Shown here piece after piece: positions 1-7,000 of a stretch of DNA of 7,412 nucleotides. The notes under the pieces were generated by a model. It saw nothing but the letters and a program-made list of their open reading frames with translations, was not told the origin of the DNA and ran no database searches. Position 1 is the stretch's first letter. Each line of letters begins with the position of its first letter. This DNA is from an uncultured Collinsella sp. (GTDB lineage: Bacteria > Actinomycetota > Coriobacteriia > Coriobacteriales > Coriobacteriaceae), in NCBI GenBank assembly GCA_958372035.1, contig CATXML010000057.1, positions 1-7,412 on the forward strand, given 5' to 3'. The position numbers were made by a program, and so were the translations under genes.

Positions 1-1845
1 GTCGAACTGCGAGTTGTACAGGTCGGCGTAGAAGCCGCCCTGGGCGAGCAGCTCGTCGTGCGTGCCCTTCTCGACGATGTCGCCGTCACGAATTACCAAG
101 ATCACGTCGGCGTTGCGGATCGTGGACAGGCGGTGCGCGATGACAAAGCTCGTGCGGCCCTGCATCAGCGCATCCATGGCGCGCTGAATAAGCTCCTCGG
201 TGCGGGTATCGACGTTGGAGGTCGCCTCGTCCAGAATCAGCGCCGGGCGGTCGGCCAAAATGGCACGGGCGATGGTCACGAGCTGGCGCTGGCCCTGCGA
301 CAGGTTAGTGCCTTCCTCGTTGATCATAAAGTCGTAGCCGCCGGCGAGCGTATGGATAAAGTGGTCGCAGCGTGCGGCGCGTGCGGCGGCCTCGACCTCG
401 GCATCGCTCGCATCGGGACGTCCGTAGCGGATGTTCTCGCGGATCGTGCCGTTAAACAGCCAGGTATCCTGCAGCACCATGGCAAACTCGCCGCGCAGCG
501 CCGCGCGATCCCAGTCTCGCACGTCGACACCCTCGACGCGCAGCGAACCGCCGTCCACGTCGTAGAAGCGCTGCAGCAGCTTGATGAGCGTGGTCTTGCC
601 GGCGCCGGTGGGGCCGACGATGGCGATGGTCTGGCCGGGCTGTGCCTCGCAGCTAAAGTCGTGGATGATGGTCTTGTCGGGCGTGTAGCCAAACTTGACA
701 TGGTCAAACTCCACGTGGCCGGGGCGCTTCTCGGGGATCTGCGCGTCGGCCTTCTGCTCCTCCTCGGGCGCGGCCAGGAACTCAAAGACACGCTCGGTGG
801 CGGCGGCCATCGACTGCATCGTGTTGCTCACATTGCCCAGCTGCTGCACGGGTTGCGTAAAGTTGCGAACGTACTGGATAAAGCTCTGGATGTCGCCGGG
901 CGTGGCATTGCCGGTCAGCGCGAGCTGCGCGCCCACCACGACGACGCCCACGTAGCCCATGTTGCCCACCAGGCTCATAAGCGGCATCATCAGTCCCGAC
1001 AGGAACTGCGAGCGCCAGCCGCTAATAAAGAGTCGGTCGTTTTGACGGTCGAACTCCTCGATCGAGGCTTCGGCGCGGTCGAACACCTGAATAACGTTCT
1101 GGCCGGCAAAATCCTCCTCAATAATGCCGTTGACGGCGCCCAGGACCTGCTGTTGCTCGCGGAAATACGGCTGCGAGAAGTGAATCATAACGGTCAGGAT
1201 AATCGCGGCTGCCGGCAGCGTGAGCACGGTGACGCCGGTGAGCGGCAGACTGATCGAAAGCATCATGACGAGCACGCCGATAATCTGCGTGACGGACGTA
1301 ATAAGCTGCGTCACGCTCTGGTTGAGCGACTGTCCGAGCGTATCGACGTCGTTGGTGATGCGGCTGAGCACGTCACCCTTGCTGTGACCGTTGAAGTAGC
1401 TCATCGGCACGACGGCGATCTTGGCGGCGATCTCCTTGCGCATGCGGTAGCAAATCTTTTGCGTGACGCCGGTCATGAGCCAACCCTGGATCAGACTGCA
1501 GGCAGAGCTTGCCAGGTACAGGCAGAGCAAAAAGCCGAGCGTCTTGGCGATCCAGTTAAAGTCGACATCGCCGGTACCGTTGACCTTGGCAACCAGGCCC
1601 TCGAACAGCTTGGTCGTAACCTGGCCAAGTACCTTTGGCCCCACAATATTAAAGATGACCGAGCACACGGCAAAGGCGACGGCGGCAAACACGGCAATCT
1701 TGTGCTGGCCGATATAGCCGAGCAGCTGCCTCATGGTGCCCTTAAAGTCCTTGGCCTTTTCGCCGCGGCCCATGCCGCCCATGCGGCCCATGGGACCACG
1801 CCGGCGGGTGGGCTTGGGAATCTGAGTCTTGGTCTCGTCTGCCAT
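1..1845 (-). CDS. ABC exporter half-transporter (TMD-NBD), catalytic-site subunit, 3' end cut by window
   Basis: This is an ABC half-transporter: an N-terminal six-helix membrane domain (about residues 45-320) fused to a C-terminal ATPase domain (about 376-615). I translated it by hand; 615 codons run to position 1 without a stop, and the ending LYNSQFD suggests only a few residues are missing. The ATPase motifs are A-loop Tyr387, Walker A GPTGAGKT (411-418), Q-loop Gln459, signature LSQGQ (515-519), Walker B LILDE with catalytic Glu540, D-loop SNVD (543-546) and H-loop His571. Glu and His are canonical but the signature has Gln for the first Gly, as in TM288-type subunits of heterodimeric exporters. 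The cytoplasmic N terminus is rich in Arg, Gly and Met (about residues 14-28). The ATG is chosen because AGGAGG lies 9 bases upstream, and it overlaps the TAA of the partner gene (TAATG). Its partner is the gene upstream. The substrate cannot be read from sequence; drug or peptide/lipid export is typical of the family. Confidence 0.95.
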   Translation of the reverse strand, partial: MADETKTQIPKPTRRRGPMGRMGGMGRGEKAKDFKGTMRQLLGYIGQHKIAVFAAVAFAVCSVIFNIVGPKVLGQVTTKLFEGLVAKVNGTGDVDFNWIAKTLGFLLCLYLASSACSLIQGWLMTGVTQKICYRMRKEIAAKIAVVPMSYFNGHSKGDVLSRITNDVDTLGQSLNQSVTQLITSVTQIIGVLVMMLSISLPLTGVTVLTLPAAAIILTVMIHFSQPYFREQQQVLGAVNGIIEEDFAGQNVIQVFDRAEASIEEFDRQNDRLFISGWRSQFLSGLMMPLMSLVGNMGYVGVVVVGAQLALTGNATPGDIQSFIQYVRNFTQPVQQLGNVSNTMQSMAAATERVFEFLAAPEEEQKADAQIPEKRPGHVEFDHVKFGYTPDKTIIHDFSCEAQPGQTIAIVGPTGAGKTTLIKLLQRFYDVDGGSLRVEGVDVRDWDRAALRGEFAMVLQDTWLFNGTIRENIRYGRPDASDAEVEAAARAARCDHFIHTLAGGYDFMINEEGTNLSQGQRQLVTIARAILADRPALILDEATSNVDTRTEELIQRAMDALMQGRTSFVIAHRLSTIRNADVILVIRDGDIVEKGTHDELLAQGGFYADLYNSQFD

Positions 1846-4214
1846 TAGCGCTCGCCTCCTTCCATAACGGTTGCAATCTCTTCTTGGGTAAGTCCCAGCT
1901 CCTCGGCGGAAAGCTGCGACTGTGCAATCTCCAGGTACGCCGGGCAGTTGTGAAGCAGCTCCTCGTGCGTGCCGGTGCCCACCACGTGGCCGTCGTCGAG
2001 CACGATGATCTGGTCGGCGTGCATGATGGTCGCGATGCGCTGGGCCACGACCACGAGTGCGGCGTCGGTAACGTTTTTAGCCAGCTCCTCGCGCAGACGC
2101 GCGTCGGTCTTGTAGTCGAGGGCGCTAAATGAGTCATCGAAAACCACGATCTCGGGCTTTTTGGCCAACGCGCGGGCGATGGCCAGACGCTGGCGCTGAC
2201 CGCCCGAGACATTGGAGCCGCCCTGGCTGATGGGGGAGTCGTAGCCGCCCTCGCGCTCGGCGATAAAGTCCTCGGCCTGTGCGATGCGTGCGGCCTCGTG
2301 CATGTCCTCGTCGCTCACCATGTCGCCGGCAAACTTGAGGTTGCTCTTGACGGTGCCCGAGAACAGGCGACCCTGCTGCGGGATGTAACCAATGCGGCGG
2401 CGCAGCTCGGAAAGGGTCATGTCGCGCACGTCGATGCCGTCGAGCGAAATGCTGCCGCCCGTGACGTCGTATAAGCGCGGAATCAGCTGCACGAGCGTGG
2501 ACTTGCCCGAGCCCGTGGAGCCAATAATGCCGAGCATCTGACCGGCATGTGTGGTGAAGTTCACGCCGCTGATGACATCGGCGCGGGCATCGGGGTACTG
2601 GAAGCTCACGTCGCGGAAGGTGAGCTCACCGCGCGGCGCGCTGGCCGCGGGCAGTTTGGGCGAGACGGGGTCGTTGATGCTCGTGGGGCAGGTGATGACC
2701 TCTTCCACGCGCTCGGCTGCGACTTCGGCACGGGGCAGGATGACCGAAACCATGGTGAGGATCATAAACGCCATGACGATCTGCATGGTGTAGGAGATAA
2801 ACGCCATCATGTTGCCGACCTGCATCACGCCGTCGGACACGCCCTGCGCGCCAAACCAGACGATAAGCACGGTGATGCAGTTCATGACGAGCATCATGAG
2901 CGGCATCATAAAGCTCATGGCGCGGTTGGTGTAGAGCTGCGTAGTCATCAGGTCGAGTGACGCCTTGTCAAAACGTTCGAGCTCATGTTCCTCGCGGTTG
3001 AACGAGCGGATGGGCATAAGGCCATCGAGCAGCTCGCGAGCGGTAAGGTTCACACGGTCCACGTAACTTTGCATCTTTTTGAACTTGGGCATGGTGAGGC
3101 CCATAAGCACACCGACGACGGCCGAGACCGCGATGATGGCCACGGCGATGGTCCACTCGAGGCCGGTGTGGTTGGCCAGGACGCGCATGACGGCGACGAT
3201 GCCCATGACGGGGGCCATCAGACACATGCGGATAAACAGGGTTGCGGCCATCTGGATCTGCTGAATGTCGTTGGTGCAGCGGGTGATGAGCGAGGCCTGG
3301 CTAAACTTGCCCACCTCGGCCGGTGAGAAGTGCATAACCTTGTTGAAGGTCTCGCGGCGCAGGTCGCGGGCGATGGAGCAGGCGGTGCGCGAAGCCACGG
3401 CGCCGGTCAGGATGGTGGCGACCAGCGACACCAGACACAGACCAAACATCGTGGTCGCCATGCGGCCCAGGTAGGCGTTTTGCACGTCGGCGGGGTCGAT
3501 GCCCTGTGCCTTGTACTCGTCCTGCACATAGCTCACGGCGCGCTGGGTGACGATGGAGCCCGACATGGAGCCCATTTTGTCAGCCATATCGTTGGCGCCC
3601 TCGACGAGCTTGCCCTGGTCGATTAGGCCGCCTTCAACGCTTAGACGCAGGCTCTTCATGGTGATCTTACCGCCGTCGGCATCAATCTGCTTTTGCATGT
3701 TCTGCGCCGCAGCGGCCTTCCGCTGCATCTCGGCGAGCTGCTCGGGCGTCATCGCCGCCATCTGCTCGGGGGTGGGCATGGCCTGGGCGGCGGCGCCATC
3801 GCTTTTCTCGGTGGATGCGCCGGTCATGTCGCCCATGGAGTCGGCGTCGATGCCCTGGTTGAAGGCGAGCACGACGGTCTCAGGCAGACTCATAATGTCG
3901 GCGAGCTTGCTGCCGTCGGCGCGCTCGTCCTCGGTTCCCTTGTACGTGCGAATGCCGTTATTGTCCGCCTTGCTAAACGCGGCCTCCACAGCTTTGGCGT
4001 CCTTGGCGCTCATAAAGAGTTCGAGGTCGTCGAGCGATTCGGCGCGAATGGTGTCGGGCACGGGCGAGGCGATGCCGCCTTGCTGCACGCCCACGTCGAC
4101 GATGTCGCTCATATAGGTAGGCAGCGCCAGATCGGCGTTGCAGCTGATTACGATAAGTACGATAGCTGTGAACAGTGCCGGAATATGCTTTTTAAAGAGC
4201 TTGAGAATCCTCAC
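1845..4214 (-). CDS. ABC exporter half-transporter with large extracytoplasmic insertion, degenerate-site subunit
   Basis: This 789-residue ABC half-transporter is much longer than the usual 570-620. The extra length is a hydrophilic segment (about residues 45-245) between TM1 (about 11-35) and TM2 (about 249-272), predicted to lie outside the membrane. It contains 11 Met between residues 127 and 217 and a tandem octamer (TPEQMAAM, TPEQLAEM, 148-163). The ATPase domain (about 530-760) has A-loop Tyr540, Walker A GSTGSGKS (565-572), Q-loop region IPQQ (611-614), signature VSGGQ (669-673), Walker B VVFD with Asp694 in place of catalytic Glu, D-loop SALD (697-700) and Gln725 in place of the H-loop His. 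These two changes mark the degenerate-site subunit of a heterodimeric exporter. Translation starts at GTG, with AAGGAG about 8 bases upstream; the start overlaps the marR stop (GTGA). The stop overlaps the ATG of the second subunit. The order marR then two exporter halves suggests repression relieved by the exported compound. Confidence 0.95.
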   Translation of the reverse strand: MRILKLFKKHIPALFTAIVLIVISCNADLALPTYMSDIVDVGVQQGGIASPVPDTIRAESLDDLELFMSAKDAKAVEAAFSKADNNGIRTYKGTEDERADGSKLADIMSLPETVVLAFNQGIDADSMGDMTGASTEKSDGAAAQAMPTPEQMAAMTPEQLAEMQRKAAAAQNMQKQIDADGGKITMKSLRLSVEGGLIDQGKLVEGANDMADKMGSMSGSIVTQRAVSYVQDEYKAQGIDPADVQNAYLGRMATTMFGLCLVSLVATILTGAVASRTACSIARDLRRETFNKVMHFSPAEVGKFSQASLITRCTNDIQQIQMAATLFIRMCLMAPVMGIVAVMRVLANHTGLEWTIAVAIIAVSAVVGVLMGLTMPKFKKMQSYVDRVNLTARELLDGLMPIRSFNREEHELERFDKASLDLMTTQLYTNRAMSFMMPLMMLVMNCITVLIVWFGAQGVSDGVMQVGNMMAFISYTMQIVMAFMILTMVSVILPRAEVAAERVEEVITCPTSINDPVSPKLPAASAPRGELTFRDVSFQYPDARADVISGVNFTTHAGQMLGIIGSTGSGKSTLVQLIPRLYDVTGGSISLDGIDVRDMTLSELRRRIGYIPQQGRLFSGTVKSNLKFAGDMVSDEDMHEAARIAQAEDFIAEREGGYDSPISQGGSNVSGGQRQRLAIARALAKKPEIVVFDDSFSALDYKTDARLREELAKNVTDAALVVVAQRIATIMHADQIIVLDDGHVVGTGTHEELLHNCPAYLEIAQSQLSAEELGLTQEEIATVMEGGER

Positions 4215-4660
4215 TCGGCATCTCTCCTTTCTTGATTGCGGTCGATAATTTCGTTGGCACGTCTAAGAAGGCGCACCATCTCTTGGGTATCTGTTTCGCC
4301 GAGCTGCTCGAGGAAAGCCGCGGTGCGGTTCTCGAATTCCCGACGTTTGATTTCGAGATCCTGGAATCCCTTGTCGGTCACCGTGACGTGTACGCGACGA
4401 CGATCGGTCTTTGAGTGTTCGCGCTCGACCCAGCCCTTGGCTTCGAGAGCGCGTAGGATATTGGCGATGCGGGCGCTCGAGACCCAGGCGCGATCGGCGA
4501 GTTCGCTCGGCGTGAGCGAGCCGCCAGCGAGCATGAGGGCGCGCATGACAGCCATCTCGCCGCCGAGAGCTTTGTCCGCAAAGCGTGAAATGCGCTGATG
4601 CATGCTGCCAAACTCAGTTAAGAGCTGACGCCCAAGCTCATGGAAATCGGTATCTTCCAC
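4211..4660 (-). CDS. MarR-family winged-helix transcriptional repressor
   Basis: This is a 149-residue protein of normal MarR length. The winged helix-turn-helix spans about residues 40-98: LTPSELADRAWVSS (49-62), the recognition helix around 60-73 (with SSARIANILRALEAKGW), and a basic wing with TDRRRVHVTVTDKG (85-98), a hallmark MarR pattern. Flanking helices (about 3-30 and 101-145) would form the dimer interface. The start is GTG with AGGGG 6 bases upstream; this start lies inside one arm of a perfect 15-bp inverted repeat (4652-4700), which suggests autoregulation. A later Met at residue 20 would remove much of helix 1 and is less likely. The last codons overlap the GTG of the ABC gene, so the three genes form one operon. 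By analogy with other MarR-ABC operons, it probably represses the exporter until a ligand binds; the ligand is unknown. Confidence 0.93.
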   Translation of the reverse strand: MEDTDFHELGRQLLTEFGSMHQRISRFADKALGGEMAVMRALMLAGGSLTPSELADRAWVSSARIANILRALEAKGWVEREHSKTDRRRVHVTVTDKGFQDLEIKRREFENRTAAFLEQLGETDTQEMVRLLRRANEIIDRNQERRDAE

Positions 4661-4700
4661 CGAAAACCCCTAACACTAGAAACTATTTTCGGTGGAAGAT
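4652..4700. promoter_or_regulatory. Perfect 15-bp inverted repeat, candidate MarR operator
   Basis: The left arm ATCTTCCACCGAAAA (4652-4666) and right arm TTTTCGGTGGAAGAT (4686-4700) are exact reverse complements, separated by 19 bases. Allowing a 3-base insertion in the right arm, the match extends outward through GGTATC (4648-4653) and GATACC (4701-4706). Each arm is itself a weak dyad (TTC-N4-GAA), so two MarR dimers could bind with centres 34 bp apart. The left arm covers the marR GTG (4658-4660) and the spacer holds its Shine-Dalgarno sequence (4667-4671). If transcription begins beyond 4700, the mRNA could also fold into a hairpin hiding the start codon. The repeat is seen directly; its role as operator is inferred. 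Confidence 0.7.
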
Positions 4701-4733
4701 GATACCCCCATATGCGGGCCTCATGCAGCGGGC

Positions 4734-4761
4734 AATATAAAGAGCGCATAAAGACTTAAAA
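4734..4761 (-). promoter_or_regulatory. Candidate promoter of the marR-ABC operon
   Basis: On the minus strand a -10-like TATATT (4739-4734) lies 16 bases after a weak TTTTAA -35. Transcription would start near 4727, upstream of both arms of the inverted repeat, giving a leader of about 65 bases. The -35 match is poor, so this is only a candidate. An alternative is TTGCCC and TATGGG with a 17-base spacer slightly closer to the gene. Confidence 0.3.
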
Positions 4762-4769
4762 TCATTCAA

Positions 4770-4797
4770 TTGCTGAAGCGTTTCAAAGAACTATTAT
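4770..4797 (+). promoter_or_regulatory. Candidate promoter 1 for the SDR-permease unit
   Basis: TTGCTG (4770-4775) and TATTAT (4792-4797), 16-base spacer, five of six matches in the -10 but only three in the -35. It would give a leader of roughly 110 bases before the dehydrogenase ATG at 4913. Confidence 0.35.
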
Positions 4798-4845
4798 GCA
4801 CGCGGTTAGGCGAGGGGTTGTCACCACCATGACGACTGGGACTTA

Positions 4846-4864
4846 TATAATCGCCACGTGCGAT
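4846..4864 (+). promoter_or_regulatory. Perfect -10 hexamer and overlapping small dyad upstream of the SDR gene
   Basis: TATAAT lies at 4846-4851, but no good -35 is found at normal spacing (TTGTCA at 4818-4823 would need 22 bases), so an activator might be required. The dyad ATCG-N7-CGAT (4850-4864), centred on CACGTG (4855-4860), overlaps the -10 and could be a regulator site. A second TTATATA copy is at 4891-4897. All of this is inference from short motifs. Confidence 0.3.
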
Positions 4865-4912
4865 GCTCCAACTTCCCGCGAGGAGACACCTTATATAAAG
4901 GGGGATGGAGTC

Positions 4913-5662
4913 ATGGCATTTGACTTCACGGGCAAGACCGCGATTGTCACGGGCGGCACTCAGGGCATTGGCCTCGAGATCGCCAAGGGCATCGTCGCGG
5001 GCGGCGGACATGTCGCGCTCATCGCAAGGAACGCTGCTAAGGGCGAGGCCGCTGTGGCCGAGCTTGGCGAGGGCAACAAGTTCTATCAGCTCGATGTCGC
5101 CGATGCGCCCAAGGCGCGCGAGACCGTCGAGCAGATTTTTACGGACCTGCCGCAAACCAATATCCTGATCAACTGCGCTGGCGTCATCAGCACCAAGAAG
5201 TTCGACGAGATCGATGACACCGAGTGGCGTCGCACCATCGACATCAACCTCAACGGTACCTTCACTATGATGAATGCCGTGTACCCGCACTTTAAGGCGG
5301 CACATGCCGGCACTATCGTCAACGTGAGCTCCGTTGCTGGCAAGATCGGTGGCGGCTTGCTCGGCACCGCTGCCTACGCCAGCTCCAAGGCCGGTGTTAA
5401 CGGTCTAACCAAGGCAGTCGCCAAGGAAGGCGGCAAGTTTGGTGTCCGCTGCAACGCTGTATGCCCGTCGCTCACGTTGACCGATATGACCTCGATTCTC
5501 TCTGACGAGAACTCTCAGCGCATCATCAACGGTATTCCTCTGGGCCGCGCCGCCCAGGCCAGCGAGCCTGCGCAGATGGTGCTGTTCTTCGCTTCCGACC
5601 TCGCCAGCTTCGTGAACGGCGAGATCGGTGACTGCGACGGCGGCATCGTCCTGGACGGGTAA
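4913..5662 (+). CDS. Short-chain dehydrogenase/reductase (SDR), possibly acting on a sugar acid
   Basis: This 249-residue protein has a classical SDR Rossmann fold and NAD(P)-dependent oxidoreductase motifs. The dinucleotide-binding motif is TGGTQGIG (13-20), followed by acidic Asp61 (LDV), NCAG (87-90), Asn112 (INLNG), catalytic Ser140 (VNVSSVAG), Tyr155 and Lys159 (YASSK), and a C-terminal DGG typical of the KduD/FabG-like group. Arg39 just after the second strand favours NADP(H) over NAD(H). The ATG at 4913 is chosen because AGGGGG sits about 8 bases upstream and the protein then begins FDFTGKTAIVTGG, as SDRs usually do; an in-frame ATG at 4796 lacks a ribosome site and adds an unconvincing tail. 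The next gene is a KdgT-family permease, so a substrate such as 2-keto-3-deoxygluconate or its 5-keto form (a KduD-like role) is plausible. SDR sequences alone do not settle substrate, so no symbol is given. Confidence 0.92.
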   Translation: MAFDFTGKTAIVTGGTQGIGLEIAKGIVAGGGHVALIARNAAKGEAAVAELGEGNKFYQLDVADAPKARETVEQIFTDLPQTNILINCAGVISTKKFDEIDDTEWRRTIDINLNGTFTMMNAVYPHFKAAHAGTIVNVSSVAGKIGGGLLGTAAYASSKAGVNGLTKAVAKEGGKFGVRCNAVCPSLTLTDMTSILSDENSQRIINGIPLGRAAQASEPAQMVLFFASDLASFVNGEIGDCDGGIVLDG

Positions 5663-5693
5663 TACCCCGCGGTGATCGTTTGGCGGCGACCCT

Positions 5694-5721
5694 GGCGACT
5701 CGGGGTTGTCGCCTTCTTTCT
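5694..5721 (+). terminator. Possible intrinsic terminator or attenuator between SDR and permease
   Basis: GGCGAC (5694-5699) pairs with GTCGCC (5708-5713) around an 8-base loop, followed by TTCTTTCT. A second GGCGAC at 5685-5690 could pair with the same right arm. The 6-bp stem and broken T tract make it weak; it may only reduce transcription into the permease gene rather than end it. Confidence 0.4.
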
Positions 5722-5770
5722 GACATAGGCGCGTGCGGCTACGATTCGCATGCATCCAAAGGAGATATAT

Positions 5771-6787
5771 ATGAGTGAATCGACTGCGGTGGAGGCGCCG
5801 GCGGCAAAGGAGCCGTTCTTTAAGATGTCCTCCATCCCGGGTGCCAATATTTTGGTGCCGCTTTTGCTGGGCTGCCTGCTCAACACGCTATTCCCCGACC
5901 TATTCAAAACGCTCGGCAGCTTTACGCTTGGCATGACCCAGCAGGGTGCAGGCCCGCTCGTGGGCGCTTTTTTGCTCATCGTCGGCACGACGATTTCGTT
6001 TAAGAGTGCTCCTGCCGCTGCTGCCCGCGGTGCCATCATCATCGCCGTCAAGCAGATCGTGGTCGTTGCCGTGTCGCTGCTCATCCTTTATGTGTTCAAC
6101 GACAACCTGTTTGGCATCTCGGCCATGGTAATGCTGGCCGCTTGCACCGGCGCCAACAACGCTATGTACGCTGGTCTGATGGGCACCATGGGCAACGAGG
6201 CCGAGCGTGGCGCCGTTGCCATCACCACGCTCGTTGTCGGCCCTCCGGTCACGATGATTGTGCTTGGCGCTGCCGGTCAGGCTCCGATCGGCTGGTCGCT
6301 CGTGGGCGCCATCCTGCCGATCGTCGTCGGCATTATTCTGGGTAACCTCTTCCCGAGCTTTAAGAAGATGATGGCACCGGCACTTTCCGCCATCATCGTG
6401 CTCGTCTTCTTTGCCATGGGCTCGACCATGACCTTTGGCCAGCTCATTAATGGCGGTCTTCCCGGTATTCTGCTCGGCGTAATCTGCTCGGTGGTCTTCG
6501 CTATCCCCGTTGTTGCGGTCGATAAGCTTACCGGTGGCACCGGTGTCGCAGGTGCGGCAATCTCCAGCTGCGCTGGCGCCAACGTGGCAACGCCTGCCGC
6601 TATGGCAAGCGTCAACGAGGCCATGTACGGCGGCGCGGTGCTCGCGACGGCTACGGCTCAGGTTGCAGCCTGTGCTATCGTGACGGCCATTCTGACCCCG
6701 CTGGTCACCAGCTGGTGCTACAAGCATTTTGAGGGCCAGCAGAGCAACAGCAAGGCAGCGACCGACAAGGCCGCCTCAGCCGCCTAA
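5771..6787 (+). CDS. kdgT: 2-keto-3-deoxygluconate permease (KdgT family)
   Basis: This 338-residue, very hydrophobic protein has about ten membrane segments and matches the KdgT family (about 330 residues) along its length. Family-like stretches are IPGANILVPLLLG (22-34), GPPVTMIVLGAAG (157-169), VGAILPIVVGIILGN (178-192), PGILLGV (231-237) and ADKL-like VDKLTGGTG (250-258), then SSCAGANVATP (265-275). KdgT proteins import 2-keto-3-deoxygluconate, a breakdown product of pectin and uronic acids, by proton symport. Two related motifs, ACTGANNAMYAG (124-135) and SCAGANVATP (266-275), fit the two broken crossover helices expected for a BART-superfamily fold. The start at 5771 has AAAGGAG 6 bases upstream; an in-frame ATG at 5750 would place that ribosome site inside the gene. 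The C-terminal tail (about 321-338) is hydrophilic, rich in Ala, Lys and Ser. It probably shares transcription with the SDR gene. Exact substrate is inferred from the family. Confidence 0.88.
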   Translation: MSESTAVEAPAAKEPFFKMSSIPGANILVPLLLGCLLNTLFPDLFKTLGSFTLGMTQQGAGPLVGAFLLIVGTTISFKSAPAAAARGAIIIAVKQIVVVAVSLLILYVFNDNLFGISAMVMLAACTGANNAMYAGLMGTMGNEAERGAVAITTLVVGPPVTMIVLGAAGQAPIGWSLVGAILPIVVGIILGNLFPSFKKMMAPALSAIIVLVFFAMGSTMTFGQLINGGLPGILLGVICSVVFAIPVVAVDKLTGGTGVAGAAISSCAGANVATPAAMASVNEAMYGGAVLATATAQVAACAIVTAILTPLVTSWCYKHFEGQQSNSKAATDKAASAA

Positions 6788-6827
6788 TGCCAAGTGGCAA
6801 TCAAAGCTAAAAAACTAGCCACGCCAC

Positions 6828-6866
6828 AGGGCGGCCACGGGGAAAATCCCGTGGCCGCCCTTCAGT
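6828..6866 (+). terminator. Strong stem-loop terminator after the permease gene
   Basis: AGGGCGGCCACGGG (6828-6841) and CCCGTGGCCGCCCT (6848-6861) form a perfect 14-bp GC-rich stem with a 6-base loop GAAAAT. The T tract that follows is poor (TTCAG then TTT), but the stem is very strong and sits 40 bases after the permease stop. It separates this unit from pflB. Confidence 0.85.
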
Positions 6867-7000
6867 TTCTGTAGGGTCTCTGGGGCACTTTACTCTGCTA
6901 AAGCTGGCATAACAGCTAGAGTGAACGTCGTACAAAGGCAAGGAAAAATACCCAACAAATCGGTGAACGGTAGTTGTTCGCGCTCGTATTTCCTGCGGAT

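Noticed and set aside
58..1848. Long open frame of 596 codons on the plus strand opposite the ABC gene
   Set aside because: It is antisense to a clear ABC transporter with all motifs, and its translation is a low-complexity His/Leu/Ala/Gly-rich mix with no recognisable domain. High GC at third positions leaves antisense frames open.
2983..3326. Overlapping short frames on both strands within the exporter gene
   Set aside because: They lie wholly inside the 789-codon gene, have biased composition and no start signals.
4796..4912. Upstream in-frame start for the SDR gene at 4796 (or 4829)
   Set aside because: No good ribosome site at a normal distance, the added residues do not resemble an SDR, and the ATG at 4913 has AGGGGG and the usual SDR start.
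5750..5770. Upstream ATG for the permease at 5750
   Set aside because: The strong AAAGGAG at 5758-5764 would fall inside the gene; it fits the ATG at 5771 at ideal spacing.
5900..6727. 275-codon minus-strand open frame opposite the permease
   Set aside because: Composition is rich in His, Asp, Arg and Gly as expected for an antisense shadow; no ribosome site or known domain.
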